A DNA stretch of 64,000 bases from Cotesia glomerata (taxonomy: Eukaryota; Arthropoda; Insecta; Hymenoptera; Braconidae), in NCBI RefSeq assembly GCF_020080835.1, contig NC_058163.1, positions 18,999,904 to 19,063,903 of the forward strand, written 5' to 3'. How positions within the stretch are numbered: the first letter of the stretch is position 1; each line of letters begins with the position of its first letter. This document shows, in pieces, positions 23,540 through 35,382 of the stretch. Both the position numbers and the translations under genes were made by a program. The notes beneath the pieces were generated by a model. It was not told the origin of the DNA. It was given only the letters and a program-made list of their open reading frames with translations, and did not search any database.

Positions 23540-24680
23540 TATCTAGTAGATGGCTCCAGTAACAATATTTTTTTCTTCGTGTATAATATTAATATTAATA
23601 ATATTAATAACTTGGATATTTTCATAGTTTACATTTATTAAAAACTTAGTGTTCGATGATAAATATGCTAATGACAAAAAGAATTTAATATAAATGAAAT
23701 TGAATAATATATTTCTATAATAACTAAAGAGTAACCTCGAGACTAGTGGTTAATAATAATGAGTAATGAGAGTTAATTATTAAAATGTTAACTAGCAAGA
23801 CGTCGCGCCAACTGAATAAATTGATAAATGAACTAGACGATTTGAAAATATTATAATTACCTCGATTATAGTATATTACTCGTTAGTAATTGATGCGTTC
23901 ATACGAGAGCAATATTAAATTTATCCTAATAAATATTTTAGTCGTCTAGGATGTCAATTTTGAGGGAAAAAGAAATTAATTATAAAATATAGTCGGGAAT
24001 TTATACAAGTAGTAGGTACACAATGACGTGAGGTGCATTTAAATTTAATATATCATACGTACTTACTTCGGAATAGAATGTCTCATATTTTGATATAAGA
24101 TTTTCTTGGAGTTTCCATGACAACAATACCTCTATATCATTTCAATTAACTGAAAAATTTTCCATTCTCGGATGTCTGATGCGCTCATTAATTATTAAAT
24201 TTCTTCTTATTTCTTTTTTACATCTTTCAATCAAAAACAGATTTTATGAAGTTGAATCAGTGGAAAATTCACTTAGGTGTTATTTAAGTTTAAAATAGCT
24301 CATTAATATATTATTAGATATAACAAAAATAGATCGTCTCTCATTGATATTATAGTGAACTTCACTGATGTTATGGGAACCTTCAATTCTATATCTATTA
24401 GAAAGAAAATGTTCATTTATTTTTTAGAAACCTTGATGAAATTAGTGGTGGATTTCCGATCTTTTTTTATATGTCTGCAATTCTCTGAAAAAACGAAAAA
24501 AAAAACTAAATTAAATTATAACTAAAAATATAGTTTTACCGTTATCTTTAGTTTTATATGATATTTTCATAGCGGCAAGTAAAAAAAATTGTCGCATGAA
24601 ATCAGTTTTTTCAAAAAGTCGTGGTTATTTTAAAATAAAAATAACCATTTTTTTCTATAGCTCTGAAGACATTCACCTGA
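23540..24680. other. AT-rich stretch without a recognised feature
   Basis: No supported gene, RNA or repeat boundary. Confidence 0.6.
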
Positions 24681-24685
24681 AAAAC

Positions 24686-25230
24686 TTACAATCCGAACAA
24701 AAACAGTTTCACTGTAAAAAAAAATCGCGCCAAGTCCACGTTCATAAGACTATTAAGAAAAAAAAATTTCTTATTTCTTTACAAAAAGATATAAAATAAA
24801 AAAAATTAAAAAATCCAAGTAACCGATTTGTTTGTATTTGATTTTCGGGAATTAAAAAAAAATTTATTGTAAATTTGAAAATTAAAAAAAAAATTTTGGA
24901 ACGTATTTAGTGTGCGTGGTTGCAAAATATTTTACTTTTAATGAAATTCGTAAAATCTATTTACTAGGACTTTAAAAAAATTAAAATACACAATGACACA
25001 CACCAAGTACGTTCCAAAATTTTTTTTTTAATTTTCAAATTTACAATAAAATTTTTTTTAATTTCCGAAAATCAAATACAATCATATCGGTTACTTGGAT
25101 TTTTTTATTTTTATATTTTATATCTTTTTGTAAAGAAATAAGAAATTTTTTTTTCTTAATAGTCTTATGAACGTGGACTTGGCGCGATTTTTTTTTACAG
25201 TGAAACTGTTTTTGCTCGGATTTTAGTATT
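24686..25230. repeat. Foldback with arms of about 230 bp
   Basis: The left arm (24686-24921) and the right arm (25003-25230) are near-exact complements. Landmarks are TCGCGCCAAGTCCACGTTCA with TGAACGTGGACTTGGCGCGA, and GGAACGTA with TACGTTCC near the loop. The ORF across the left arm is a by-product. Confidence 0.88.
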
Positions 25231-26510
25231 TTTTATAATTATGATAAAAATTTACAATTGGTACCAACTTAAATCTCGCGTTGGCTGCATTTTTTATAGC
25301 AAACTATCCTCTTGAAGCTACAGTTTATGTAAAAACAATTCCAGCGCACCCTGGCGGATGTAGATGCAAGCTGTGAAATGTATTTTTTTAACTGTAGTTT
25401 CCCATCTATTGGAAGATTACCATGCATTCTCGAATTATTTAGTCTGTGGCATGTCACTTTTTACATAGAAAAAAAGTCAGGATCGAAATTTTTGAGCTTG
25501 CTATAGTTTGTGCTGATAAAATTTAATAATTTCAAGTAGATCAATTATTATAATTGAATATAATTAATTAATATCAGTAAAATAAAGCATGCAACCTCAA
25601 AATACCGTTCTGTTTACAGTAAACACAGTCGGTAGTCTGGCGCTCCGTTTACAACCGATTTGAACGGAACTTGGCGCCAGATTCTACCGAATCTGTGGAT
25701 GAGGTAGAAAAAAAAATTTTTCCGCTAAAAGTGGATTCAAAAGTGGTCGATATGACGGGAAATATGCTTCTATAGAAGATTATTTGAGTGAACTCTTAAA
25801 TACTTGAAGGTAATAAAAAGAAAATTCAAGTCAGTTGACTTACTTTTGTGTGATGTGTTAAAAATTTAATTGAAACAGCTTATTTCTTTATATTATTTAT
25901 CGAATGCTGCTCTTATAAGTATATAAAGAGAAAAAAAATGAAACTCAGTTAAAAGCTGATTGCAAATATGAATTAAAAGAATCAAGCAATGAATCCTCAG
26001 GGTTTATAATCGTACGAAATTATTCAGTAATTTTATCTCTGAGAATTCCATTCTGGTTGCCATATGTATATCTTATTAATACTCGTTCTGAGATGAAAAG
26101 TCATGAATTTTGTTACTAAAATATAAAGTCTTTGTATTAATCAAGTATGCGTTCTATAAAGTACTGAACAGAAGAATAAAATTTAAGCAAATATTCATTG
26201 ACTACCTAAGCATTTATTAGCTGATGAATGAACTAATTCTCTAAATTTTTGTTACATTCTGTGCAAAAGTATGCGCCAAATCATTTATTTGGTGCATCTA
26301 AATTTTATATCACGATACCCCACAGCAGAAGTTATGAAATATGTACCGTTGATATTGGCTCGCATTTTGCAAGGTGAACTTTATTTTGATTAATTTATTT
26401 ATTCTTTTATTCAAGGGTAGATTGTATAGAGACCAATAACAGAGTCACGAAACTATATTTTTTAATATGTGTATACGATACATTAGTACACCACTAAAAT
26501 AAAAAAAAAA
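25231..26510. other. AT-rich stretch, no clear feature
   Basis: A non-repeat patch at 25600-25700 (GGCGCTCCGTTTAC, then GGAACTTGGCGCCAGATT) is slightly palindromic. A scrap similar to the 11586 family ends lies at 25730-25770. No coding signal. Confidence 0.5.
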
Positions 26511-26700
26511 TCTGAAAAACGGTTGACTCTTTAAACAGTATCGGGAATTTCTCGCTATGTTTGAGCTCAAGTTGGTCAAAATATTTTATGCTCAAGTTGA
26601 TCAAAATATTTAATACGACATATATTTCGAGCTCAAAATCTATGAGTCATGTTTAAAAAACTTCTTTGTGTGAATTTTAAATTGCAATAACAATGGAGTA
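26511..26700. repeat. Fragment of the (TG)n-bearing repeat family, reversed
   Basis: AAAAACGGTTGACTCTTTAA followed by GAGCTC-type words matches the terminal part of the family in minus orientation, strongly diverged. Confidence 0.5.
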
Positions 26701-26893
26701 AAAAAACGGATGGCTGGGTCCAATAAGTCAGTATACCCACAAGACGGCAGCACAGTCGCTAGCGACAGCTACCATCTACTCAGCCTTGTAAAAATATACC
26801 CAATATATACAAGTAAAAAGGAGATTATTATTATTATATAATTTTTTCATAAATCTTTCACAATATTGCTGTTAAAGGCACAATGATTATCTA

Positions 26894-27998
26894 CACGGTG
26901 AGAAATTTCTGTAGAAATTTACTATGCATACATAATAAGACTGAACCTTAATGACTCAATTCAAAATATTACCATAAAAATTTAAGAATATCATATTGTA
27001 CCAATCAATATTTACTAGGGACCATAGTAAATTTGACCATGCAACTGTTACATAAACATATATAAAAAATTTTCGTAAACTGACAGAACAAAAACTGTTA
27101 GTGTGCTTAAAACTTTTCATTATAGTTTCATAGTAAAATTTCTGTTGCTCAGTCGACAATAAAAATTTATAAAAAAGTTTCACATTTAGTCACGTGTACT
27201 CGGTTTAAATTTAAAATTGTGACTATGAAATTTTCAAATGTCCCATAGTAAACGTATGCGCGTCAGTCGCGACGCGCGCTCTTTCATTTTTTCGTGCTGC
27301 TTTGTTTTGTCAACATAAGTCTACAGACGCTATCAGTAGTGGTTAACGGTGTTAGGAAAATTGCAATAAACATTAAGTTTTAAATAAATATTAGTTTATA
27401 AATCCATCAACACATGAATAGTTAATGAAAATTTGTAAGATTCATAAATAATAAAATATTTAATAATTTACCGTGAAAAATTAAAATGAAAACAAACATT
27501 TGATGGTTAACCTGCAACCGACACTTCTAACAATAATAAAAAATAATTTAAAAGTTATATATTGTGTTTATAATTATTCATAATAAAATTAACTGCCAAA
27601 ATAAATCCTACGTTCATTGTTAAAAATGAAAAAAAAAATAAAAAAAACTATATTTTAAAAAATATTTTTAAAATTATTGCAAACAAAAAATCTTGTTTGG
27701 TTTGATATTTTTTTTGATTGCTAAAAACATTTTTTACTCTAAAATTTTTTATTTTTTACAAACGTTTTCTTATTTTTTTTGCTATAGTACATTCGGAAAT
27801 TTAAATTATTGCATTTTTCATTTTACTATGGTACATTTCAATTTCTACCATTTACTATGTCTGATTTCATTTGTTTCGGAAATTACTATGGGCCATTGTA
27901 AAATTTTATTCTGAGTCAATAAGGTTCACTAGTAATATGCACCATTGTAATATCTAAAATCCATGCAGGATAAAAAATAATGGAAATTTCTCACCGTG
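26894..27998. mobile_element. 1.1-kb palindromic element, CACGGTGAG ends, TA duplication
   Basis: CACGGTGAGAAATTTC at the left and its exact complement at the right, with TA at 26892-26893 and 27999-28000. The arms are long but imperfect: the word GACTCAATAAGGTTCA and CTATGGTACATTTCAA-type motifs recur inverted. The centre holds a GC-rich, CpG-rich spot (GTCGCGACGCGCGCTC near 27270) unlike the rest. No transposase frame is visible. Confidence 0.8.
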
Positions 27999-28099
27999 TA
28001 GGTGCTGTGTTTATTTTAAGAGAATTGGTGTTGATATTCTACTAACATTCAGTCTCCTTCGCAACAAACTGCAAGTAAAGAGAAAATTAGCGCCACCCG

Positions 28100-28580
28100 A
28101 GTCGAAATTTTAAAACCCCAGTTCAACCTAGTAGAGCCCGATTCCTTTGATGTAGACATATGCCGCTCTAATTTAAGAACCTTTTTCAACCTAACTCGTC
28201 TTATATCAGGGTGAGGAATAGTGAGTTGGAGTTTAGTTTAAATTTTAAGATTCTGTTTCAACCTAACTCGTCTTGCATCAGGATGAGGAGTATTGAGTTG
28301 GGGTTTAGTTCAAATTTTAAAACTCTGTTTAAACCTTATTCGTCTAAATTCAGGTCGTAGAAGAGTGAGCTGGGGTTTAATGAGAATTTTATCGCGTAGG
28401 TTTCTTAAGGTGAAACAGAGATTAAAACTTTATACATTTTTCAAAATAAATAAGAGTAATAAAAATTATTATCATTATTTTGAAAATGTATTACAGTAAA
28501 ACGTGCGAAAAAATCACAACAAAACCATTTATAAATTTTTTATGCTTAATAAACTGCGTCGAATGCTTTTTTAAAAATTA
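28100..28580. repeat. Dispersed repeat, second copy
   Basis: Matches 22838-23245, with one additional internal unit (CAACCTAACTCGTCTTGCAT near 28260). Confidence 0.85.
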
Positions 28581-29500
28581 AAATCGAACGACGCGTTCAA
28601 AAATTATATTTGTTTAAAAATTCACAAAATTTTTTTTCTCAGTATTTTTTCGACATAACATTTAAATTTCTTAACCAAACGATATTTGCCCGGACATCCA
28701 CTTTTTTCGCTTTAAAAACTGTGTTGAAAACCATTTGGAAAATTAAAATCGATCGACGCGTCCAAAAGTTACAGCTGGTTGAAAATTTACAAAAATTTTT
28801 TTTTGATATTTTTCGAAAATAATTACCGGGCTTCTTTAACCTTTCAACATAAACCCGTATATACAGATTTTTTTTTCATTACTACTCTAAAAATTACTTT
28901 GAATACCGTTTTAAAAATCAAAATCGAATGATATGTTACAAAATTATACCTCATAAAAATTTAAAAAATAATTTCTTCCAGAATTTTTTCGAAATAACTT
29001 TCAGATATTTTAACTATTTAATTATTCATGTGTATATACTTTTCGTGCTTTAAATAAAAAATTATGGTTTGTGCAAGAATAATTTAAAAATATACGAAAG
29101 ATCAAGTTTTTCTACTTAAAAATTTGACCTAATTGCTAAAAAGAATAGTTTGCCAAATTAAAAATTTAAAGAATGAACAAATAGCACAGTTTTTCACATT
29201 TTGAACTCGAAGAACTCAAAAATATAATTTCTGTGTCGCAGCTTGCACTCATTAGTAACTAAAATAGATAAACTACTCAAAATCTTCGGTTAATAAGCTA
29301 GAATTTGATTTTTTTCTTTACAGTCCCTTTTCAATTCCATTTGATTCTATCCAAAAAAGTTCAGTAAAAGGAGGGGAGGTAAACTTTGCGACCTAGGACT
29401 GGAAAAACAGCTGGTGAAGTAAAGACTAGAAATAAGTAATTTTGCAGACGCTATCCAGTGCTCGAAAAATGAACTCGCTGAGTGAGTATCACGAAAAATA
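28581..29500. repeat. Diverged tandem-like units related to the (TG)n family interior
   Basis: The motif AAACTGCGTCGAATGC followed by AAAATCGAACGACGCGTTC recurs with changes near 28550, 28720 and 28890. This is the same internal unit as in the complete copies around 54900-55100. Sequence beyond 29050 is AT-rich without a feature. Confidence 0.55.
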
Positions 29501-29885
29501 CACGAAAAAAAAGTGACTTTAAAATCTCATCAGGTGATACAAAAATTGTATCACCTGTGAAGTCTATGGAGGTTATCCTAAATTTACATCACCCGGTGAT
29601 ACAATTTTTGTATCTAATGTATATTAAATGGGACTAACTTGACGGTGATATAGGGGAAGGGGGGGGGGGCAAAATGAGCCCCCTAAAATTTTCAATATCC
29701 AGAAATATTTGGGGGCCCCCAACATTTTCAACTCTCAAAGTGTTTGGGAGATATAATGGGCTGAATAGACTTCAAAAACCAAAGAATATTTTTCAGTTAA
29801 ACGTGTTTTAGAATTTTCGAATTATAGAAAAAATTATATAGGTAAAGTACGAACTAGGTCGCGAGTTAAATAACAGCATTATTTA

Positions 29886-30124
29886 CACTGATAAAAAAAT
29901 TGACGACTCAAGACCCAAACTCTTGAACCAAGAATACCATTTTGAAGAAAATGATTTTCTTGAGTCAAGAGAATAAATTCTTGAGCTAAGAAATTATTCT
30001 TGGTCTAAGAAAATTTTCTTGAGTCAAGAATTTATTCTCTTGACTCAAGAAAATCATTTTCTTCAAAATGGAATTCTTGGTTCAAGAGTTTGACTCTTGA
30101 GTCAAGTCAATTTTTTTATCAGTG
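29886..30124. mobile_element. 239-bp word-repeat MITE (TCTTGACTCAAGA)
   Basis: CACTGATAAAAAAATTGAC and its complement form the ends, with TA on both sides. The interior is almost entirely repeats of CTTGAGTCAAGA and TCTTGGT-type words arranged as one large palindrome. Confidence 0.88.
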
Positions 30125-30125
30125 T

Positions 30126-30190
30126 ACTATATTTTTTGTTAAAAAACTATTTATTTTACAGAAGCTTCCCTGACTATTTTTGCGATGCTC

Positions 30191-30263
<73 letters not shown>

Positions 30264-31185
30264 ATGCATGTGTGTATGTATGAACGTAAACCTTCTCATA
30301 ACTTTTAAACGGCTCGACCGATTCAAACGGGATTGACAGCAATCGAAAGAATTTCTTTGCCTCTAGATATTTTAGAATATTTAAGGTAATTCGGACCAAT
30401 AGATTTTGAGTAATCTCGAAAATAAAATTTTCAGAAAATGTTTTTTTTTTTAATAAATTTTAATCTGCTAAATCAATCGTTTTCAAAAACTAATCAGCTC
30501 TTAGGCCTAAAAAACTGCGTCGATTGCCGTCAACGCGATCAAAATCGGTCGATTCGTTTGTGAGGTATCGTGAACAAAACATCAGGGAAAAAGTGTTTTT
30601 TTTTTTCTTACATAACTCCGACATTTATTCCTGGATCGTTTTTGATTCAAGATGATTTTTAGAGCTTAAAAAATTACTTCAATCGCCGCCAATAACGTCA
30701 AAATCGGTTGAATAGTTCGAGAGATATTTAATTTTAAAAAATTAAAAAAAGTATTTTTTTAACATATCTTTGAAATTTCACGTCCGATTGTTTGGTTAAT
30801 AATAAATAATCTTTTTGTTCTAGAAAGACTGCATAGAATGCCTTTAATTTTTTTTAAATCGGTTAATTCATTTGTGAGATATCGTCGAAAAAATTCTAAA
30901 AAATTGTTTTTTTTGTGATACATTTTTATTGGCTTAACCAATTGATTCGAAAAACTGTTCGGTTTTTAAGCTTAGAAACCCGCGTTGATCGCCGTTAACG
31001 AGACTGAAATTGGTTGATTAGTTTGAGAGATACCGTTGACGAAATAATTCAAAAAACGCGTTTTTTTTTTTTTAAATTACACCAACATTTTTTACCTGAT
31101 TTATTATTGCTTTTGGCGTGAAATGTGGAGCGCTTAGGTATGGAGTTAGCGGGAAGTTGCAGGGATGGCTTTTAGGGTCTATTGT
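30126..31185 (+). repeat. (TG)n-bearing repeat family, copy 1
   Basis: GAAGCTTCCCTGACTATTTT, a (TG)n tract (30195-30260), ACCTTCTCATAACTTTTAAACGG, several internal CGTCGATTGCCGTC units, and the terminus TAGCGGGAAGTTGCAGGGAT. The first part of the unit is lost. The ORFs over the (TG)n tract are artefacts. Confidence 0.85.
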
Positions 31186-31211
31186 TATCCTAATTTCTTA
31201 TACTGAATACA

Positions 31212-31381
31212 TACAGTCAACGCTCTCTGTATTGGACCTCTCTGTATTTGACCGCTCTCTGTATTTGACCACATTCTTCCTCTGTATTTGACGATTTTAC
31301 ACAGCTCTTATGGACAAGGACGAGTCAAATACAGAGAATGGTCCTGTACGGGCGAGTCAAATACAGAGAGCGTTGACTGTA
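31212..31381. mobile_element. 166-bp pogo/Tigger-like MITE
   Basis: CAGTCAACGCTCTCTGTATT and its complement form the ends, with TA on both sides. CAGT...CTCTCTGTAT-type ends with a TA target are typical of pogo-type Tc1/mariner relatives. The core repeats CTCTGTATTTGAC three more times. Confidence 0.8.
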
Positions 31382-31476
31382 ATAAAAAAATTCAAAATAT
31401 AAAACAAGTAAGAAACATATTGAGTTTTTTGGGGGGCCCGTTTTACCCCACTTTTCTCAATTTTTTAATTTCAATA

Positions 31477-31624
31477 TAAGGTAAAAGCACCAATAGATGA
31501 TCATGTACCAGTATATGATCACTCCATGTATTTGTATACCTATATTTGTGAATATAGATTTACAAATACATGGAGTGATCATATATATACTGGTACGTGA
31601 TCATCTATTGGGGCTTTTACCTTA
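31477..31624. mobile_element. 144-bp foldback MITE, GGTAAA-ended family
   Basis: The ends AGGTAAAAGC and GCTTTTACCT are flanked by TA. The rest forms a nearly complete hairpin (CCATGTATTTGTAT/ACAAATACATGG). Related to 6567-6691 and 39284-40392. Confidence 0.85.
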
Positions 31625-33228
31625 CACAAAAAAATTAATACCATAAGCTCAGTAAAAAGCCAAAAAAAGTAAAACGAGCTGAAAAACTCATATTATAAAA
31701 ATTTTCTGAAGGTGGCCCATTTTGCCCCACATTTTCAATTTTTTATTTTTAATGAACAGAGCAAATTGAGGTCAAATACTTGGCAAGGGACTAAAAAAAA
31801 GTAAAACCAGAGAAAAACACTAAGGATATCAACATTTTTTTCTTAAGGGGCCCATTTTACCCCCCCCCCCCTTCCCCTAAGTACCCTCAAATCTTGAAAT
31901 AAATTTTTCAAGACAATATTCTTTTAGCATTGAACATACAAAATCATCGGCCATGTTATTTTCGTGTTTTTTTTTATAACATATTCTTAATAAATAAAAA
32001 TATTAGGAATACGGTTGACCCTAAAGGCCATCCCTGCAACTTCCCTCTAATTCCATACTTGAACGCTTAAAATTCCACTTATTATGTTTTTGAGCTTTTC
32101 GAGCTCAAAAAAAAATTAATTTCGTGTCATTTTGAGCTCTCCGAGCTCAAAAATCTAATAGGAGTTTAATAAAACACTATTTTTTGAATTTTCAAATCGC
32201 AATAACTTTTGAATGAATGAACCGATTCCTACGCGGTTGACAGCATTCAACGTAGTTTTTTAGGCCTCATTAAAAATCTTTAAGTTTCAATTGATCGAAC
32301 AAGGAATTTCGAAGTAATTAAAAAAAAACACTTTTTTCTGTTTTCTTTCGAAAACGATCTCACGAACGAATCAACCGATTTTGACCGGGTTTGCAGTGAT
32401 CAACGTGGTTTTTTGATGTTAAGAGCTGATTAGTTTTTGGAATCGATCGGTACACAGAAAAAAAAGTTTTCTGCTTCGCACGATACGAGATCGCTACTGT
32501 CACGATCTATACTTTACTATCTAGAGAAGAGTGAGGTTAGAAAATCTGTATACTAACGGAGCAATACGTTTCGTGAATGGCACGGAATAGATCGTGACGG
32601 TCACGATTCAGACTGCTACACGGAAAAAAGTAAACTGTAATATTCACTCGGATTCCGGTTAATTTTTATAGTTTCAAACAGTAAAGCGGACATCGGGGTG
32701 GCAAAAATATAAATATTACAGAACTTAATATAGAAAGTATAAAAGCCACAATTTATAATTTAATATTCAAAATAAGTGATTAGTTGCTGTCATTATAGTA
32801 AATAATGATTTTTTCATCTTAAAAAATTACAGTTTCAAACAGTAAAAATTGCCATTTCAATATATAGTCCATATTGTGAGGAGAAAGGGAACTCAGATGA
32901 AAGAGAAGAGGGTTTCACTCTGGGAGAATTTAACATTTGAAACAGTAAAAATTATACTTTTAAAATATACATTTTACCAGTCCAAGCAAGTCAATAATTA
33001 CAGTTTGATTTTTAGCGTTGCGTTTAAAATTTACCATTTTACTTTGTAAATATTGACGTTGCTTGTATTAGAAATTTACTAACTTTATTTTATACCTTTT
33101 ACATATCATAAGATCATTTTTTAGGTATGAAATGATAAATATCAAAGTCTGAATTCCTAATTATTATACTTTAACATTTTAGACATTTACATAGCGAATA
33201 TTACTGTTTGAAATAGTATTTTCTTCCA

Positions 33229-34901
33229 CACTGTAAAAAGAGCGGTGTTAAAAATGGACTTATTTTAACACCGCGCGATGTTAAAATAAAATAACACCGG
33301 CGTAACGGTGTACTTTTCCGGTGTCAAAATACCGGTGTTAAATCGGTGTAAAAACGGAGTAATACCAGTGTAAAAGCGGAGTAAACAGTCTATTTAAAAT
33401 ATCAAGATTATAAATCTACAAAATATAATAAAACTTAGTTTTTAAATCAAGAATATTAATAGAAAATATATATTAAAGTAGTATTCATTACACCGGCCCA
33501 CAAAAAAAAAATGATCTGTACTTTTGACCGGACCTATCTATCTTTATGTATTTTAAAGCGCTGAATCTGAATCTGAATTCAGTTTTGCCCGTACACTCTC
33601 AAAATTTTGAGTAAAATAAAGAGATAAAGTATGATTTTTATGTATGTCAATTCACTGAATCTGAATCTAAACGTTAAGTAGCCCCTTAAGCCGTCAAAAT
33701 TTGAAAAAATTGCAAAAAACCCAAAAAAATTGCAAGAAATCGAATTCTTTTGTTCTCAAACGATCTTGATCTTCAGAATTTTTATTTTCAAAACCAACGA
33801 AGAACAGTTTCAAATTCGAGAAAATCCTTCTCTTCATTCTATTTATACTTCATTTTTTATAGACTTTAAAATTTTGTCAATTTTTCAATTCTAAGATCAT
33901 ATTTTATCCATTAAAATTCACCCAAGTCATTAACAATCGTGTTTAATAGATTTTTTCTCATATTTAAAACTGCAATTTTCTGGATTTTTTTTTAATTTTT
34001 GAGATTTTTTTTAATTTTAAAACGTCAATGGTGCAAGAAAACTTCAGATTCAAATTCAGTGAAACAAAGTACATAAAAATCGTACTCAATGTGAATACAA
34101 ATTTTTTTTCATCTCGATGATTTTGATTTCTTGCAATTTTTTTGGGTTTTTTGCAATTTTTTCAAATTTTGACGGCTCGGGAAGGGGCTACTTAACGTTG
34201 AGATTCAGATTCAATGAATTGACAGACATAAAAATCATACTTAATCCAGGTTCACAAAATTTATTCATCGCTGTGACCAGTTTTTCGCAATTTTTTGCCT
34301 TTTATTGGGGTTTTTGCATTTTACTCAAAATTTTGAGGGTGTACGGGCAAAACTGACTTCAGATTCGGATTCAGCGCGGCAAAATACATAAAGATAAGTA
34401 GTTCCGGTCAAAAGTAGAGACCACTTTTTTTTTGTGGCCCGGGGTAATTTTTATGATTTTTAGTGAAATAAACAAAATTGTGACTATAAAAGTTAAGGAA
34501 AAAAATGTATGACATAAAAAAATATAAAAACTCTATGAGTATCATCGAGAACAAATTTTAATTTTGGTTTGTAGTTATTTAAATTGTTACCTATGTAATA
34601 TGAACTTTATTTAAATATTATACAATTTTACACCTACCATTTCAATAATTAACAGTTTTATAAATTAATGAATATACTGTCCAATAGTAGTAATTTAGTG
34701 AATAAAAATATTCACAAAGTAAAATATCTTCAACATCGAAAACTATTTTAACACTGGAAAATTTTTAACACCGCTTTAACACCGGAAAAAAAAATTTACA
34801 CCGGCAGTGATGTTATTTTAACACCGCTTTCAGTGTTGGAATTTAACACCGCAAATTTTAACACCTACACTGCTTGGACTTACCCAGGTTTTTTTACAGT
34901 G
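33229..34901. mobile_element. Nest layer 3: CACTGTAAAAA element of AACACCGGTGT words
   Basis: The ends CACTGTAAAAA and TTTTTACAGTG are flanked by CA on both sides. Both arms consist of ACACCGGTGTTAAAA-type words in opposite orientation. Confidence 0.78.
33489..34446. mobile_element. Nest layer 4 (innermost): CACCGGCCCAC foldback
   Basis: The element (33491-34444) has long arms: CCACAAAAAAAAA then CTTTTGACCGG at the left, CCGGTCAAAAG then TTTTTTTTTGTGG at the right, continuing through GAATCTGAATC words and GTGTACGGGCAAAACTGA. TA on both sides. The ORF at 34117-34356 lies in one arm and is mirrored. Confidence 0.85.
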
Positions 34902-35342
34902 CATGTAAAGAGTAAATTGTAACGTTTAAATGGTAAAAATTATAAAGTCAATAGTAAAATCACGATTTTACTGTTTGAAATGGTAATTTTTAGCAGTTGA
35001 TCATTACTTATTATAAACCGACTGTTATTTATTACAGTTTACTTTTTTCCGTGTACTCGTAGCTGTACGGATTGTACCCGTAACGATACACTCGTTACCA
35101 TACAGTAGATGGTGCCAAGCAGAAAACTTTTTTTTCAGTGTAGAGCAGTTTAAAAGTTCTTAAAAAAAAACCACATTTCAAAAAAAATTTTTTTTGTAGT
35201 TTTTTTGAGATTTCTCAAAATCTACCGGTTCGAATCGGTCCAAAGTATATTCAAATCTAAGTTTGGTCAAGCTCCTTCGAATGGCGCCAACCGCGATAAA
35301 ATCGGTCAAGCCGTTCAAAAATTATGAGAGGTTTACATACGG

Positions 35343-35378
<36 letters not shown>
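35343..35378. repeat. (CA)n microsatellite at the 5' junction of the retrotransposon
   Basis: About 18 CA units. Belongs to repeat copy 2, and continues at 37091 after the inserted retrotransposon. Confidence 0.97.

Positions 35379-35382
<4 letters not shown>

Larger units (their letters stand above)
29651..31879. mobile_element. Host foldback with poly-G ends, containing four later insertions
   Basis: The left end GGGGAAGGGGGGGGGG and the right end CCCCCCCCCCCCTTCCCC (29653 and 31877) are flanked by TA. GGGGCCC...CATTTT words are repeated inside both arms. Within it sit the MITE 29886-30124, a (TG)n-family copy (30126-31185), the MITE 31214-31379 and the MITE 31479-31622. It is therefore older than all of these. 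Confidence 0.75.
32619..35053. mobile_element. Nest layer 2: CACGGAAAAAAGTAAACTGT element
   Basis: A perfect 24-bp inverted repeat (32619-32642 and 35030-35053), TA on both sides. The interior words CAGTTTCAAACAGTAAA and TTACTGTTTGAAAT alternate in both arms, making it another word-type palindrome. A short ORF at 32849-33049 is unremarkable. Confidence 0.87.
32453..35140. mobile_element. Nest layer 1: CACAGAAAAAAAAG-ended element
   Basis: CACAGAAAAAAAAGTTTTCT at the left; AGAAAACTTTTTTTTCAGTG at the right; TA on both sides. Only about 166 + 87 bp belong to this layer, and the rest was inserted later. The motif ACTCGTTACC...GTAGATGG is shared with the scraps near 8580 and 23540. Confidence 0.82.

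Noticed and set aside
30097..30399. ORFs of Cys-Val or Thr-His repeats over (TG)n/(CA)n tracts (also near 35400, 41200, 42300 and 54550)
   Set aside because: They are direct translations of dinucleotide microsatellites inside dispersed repeats.
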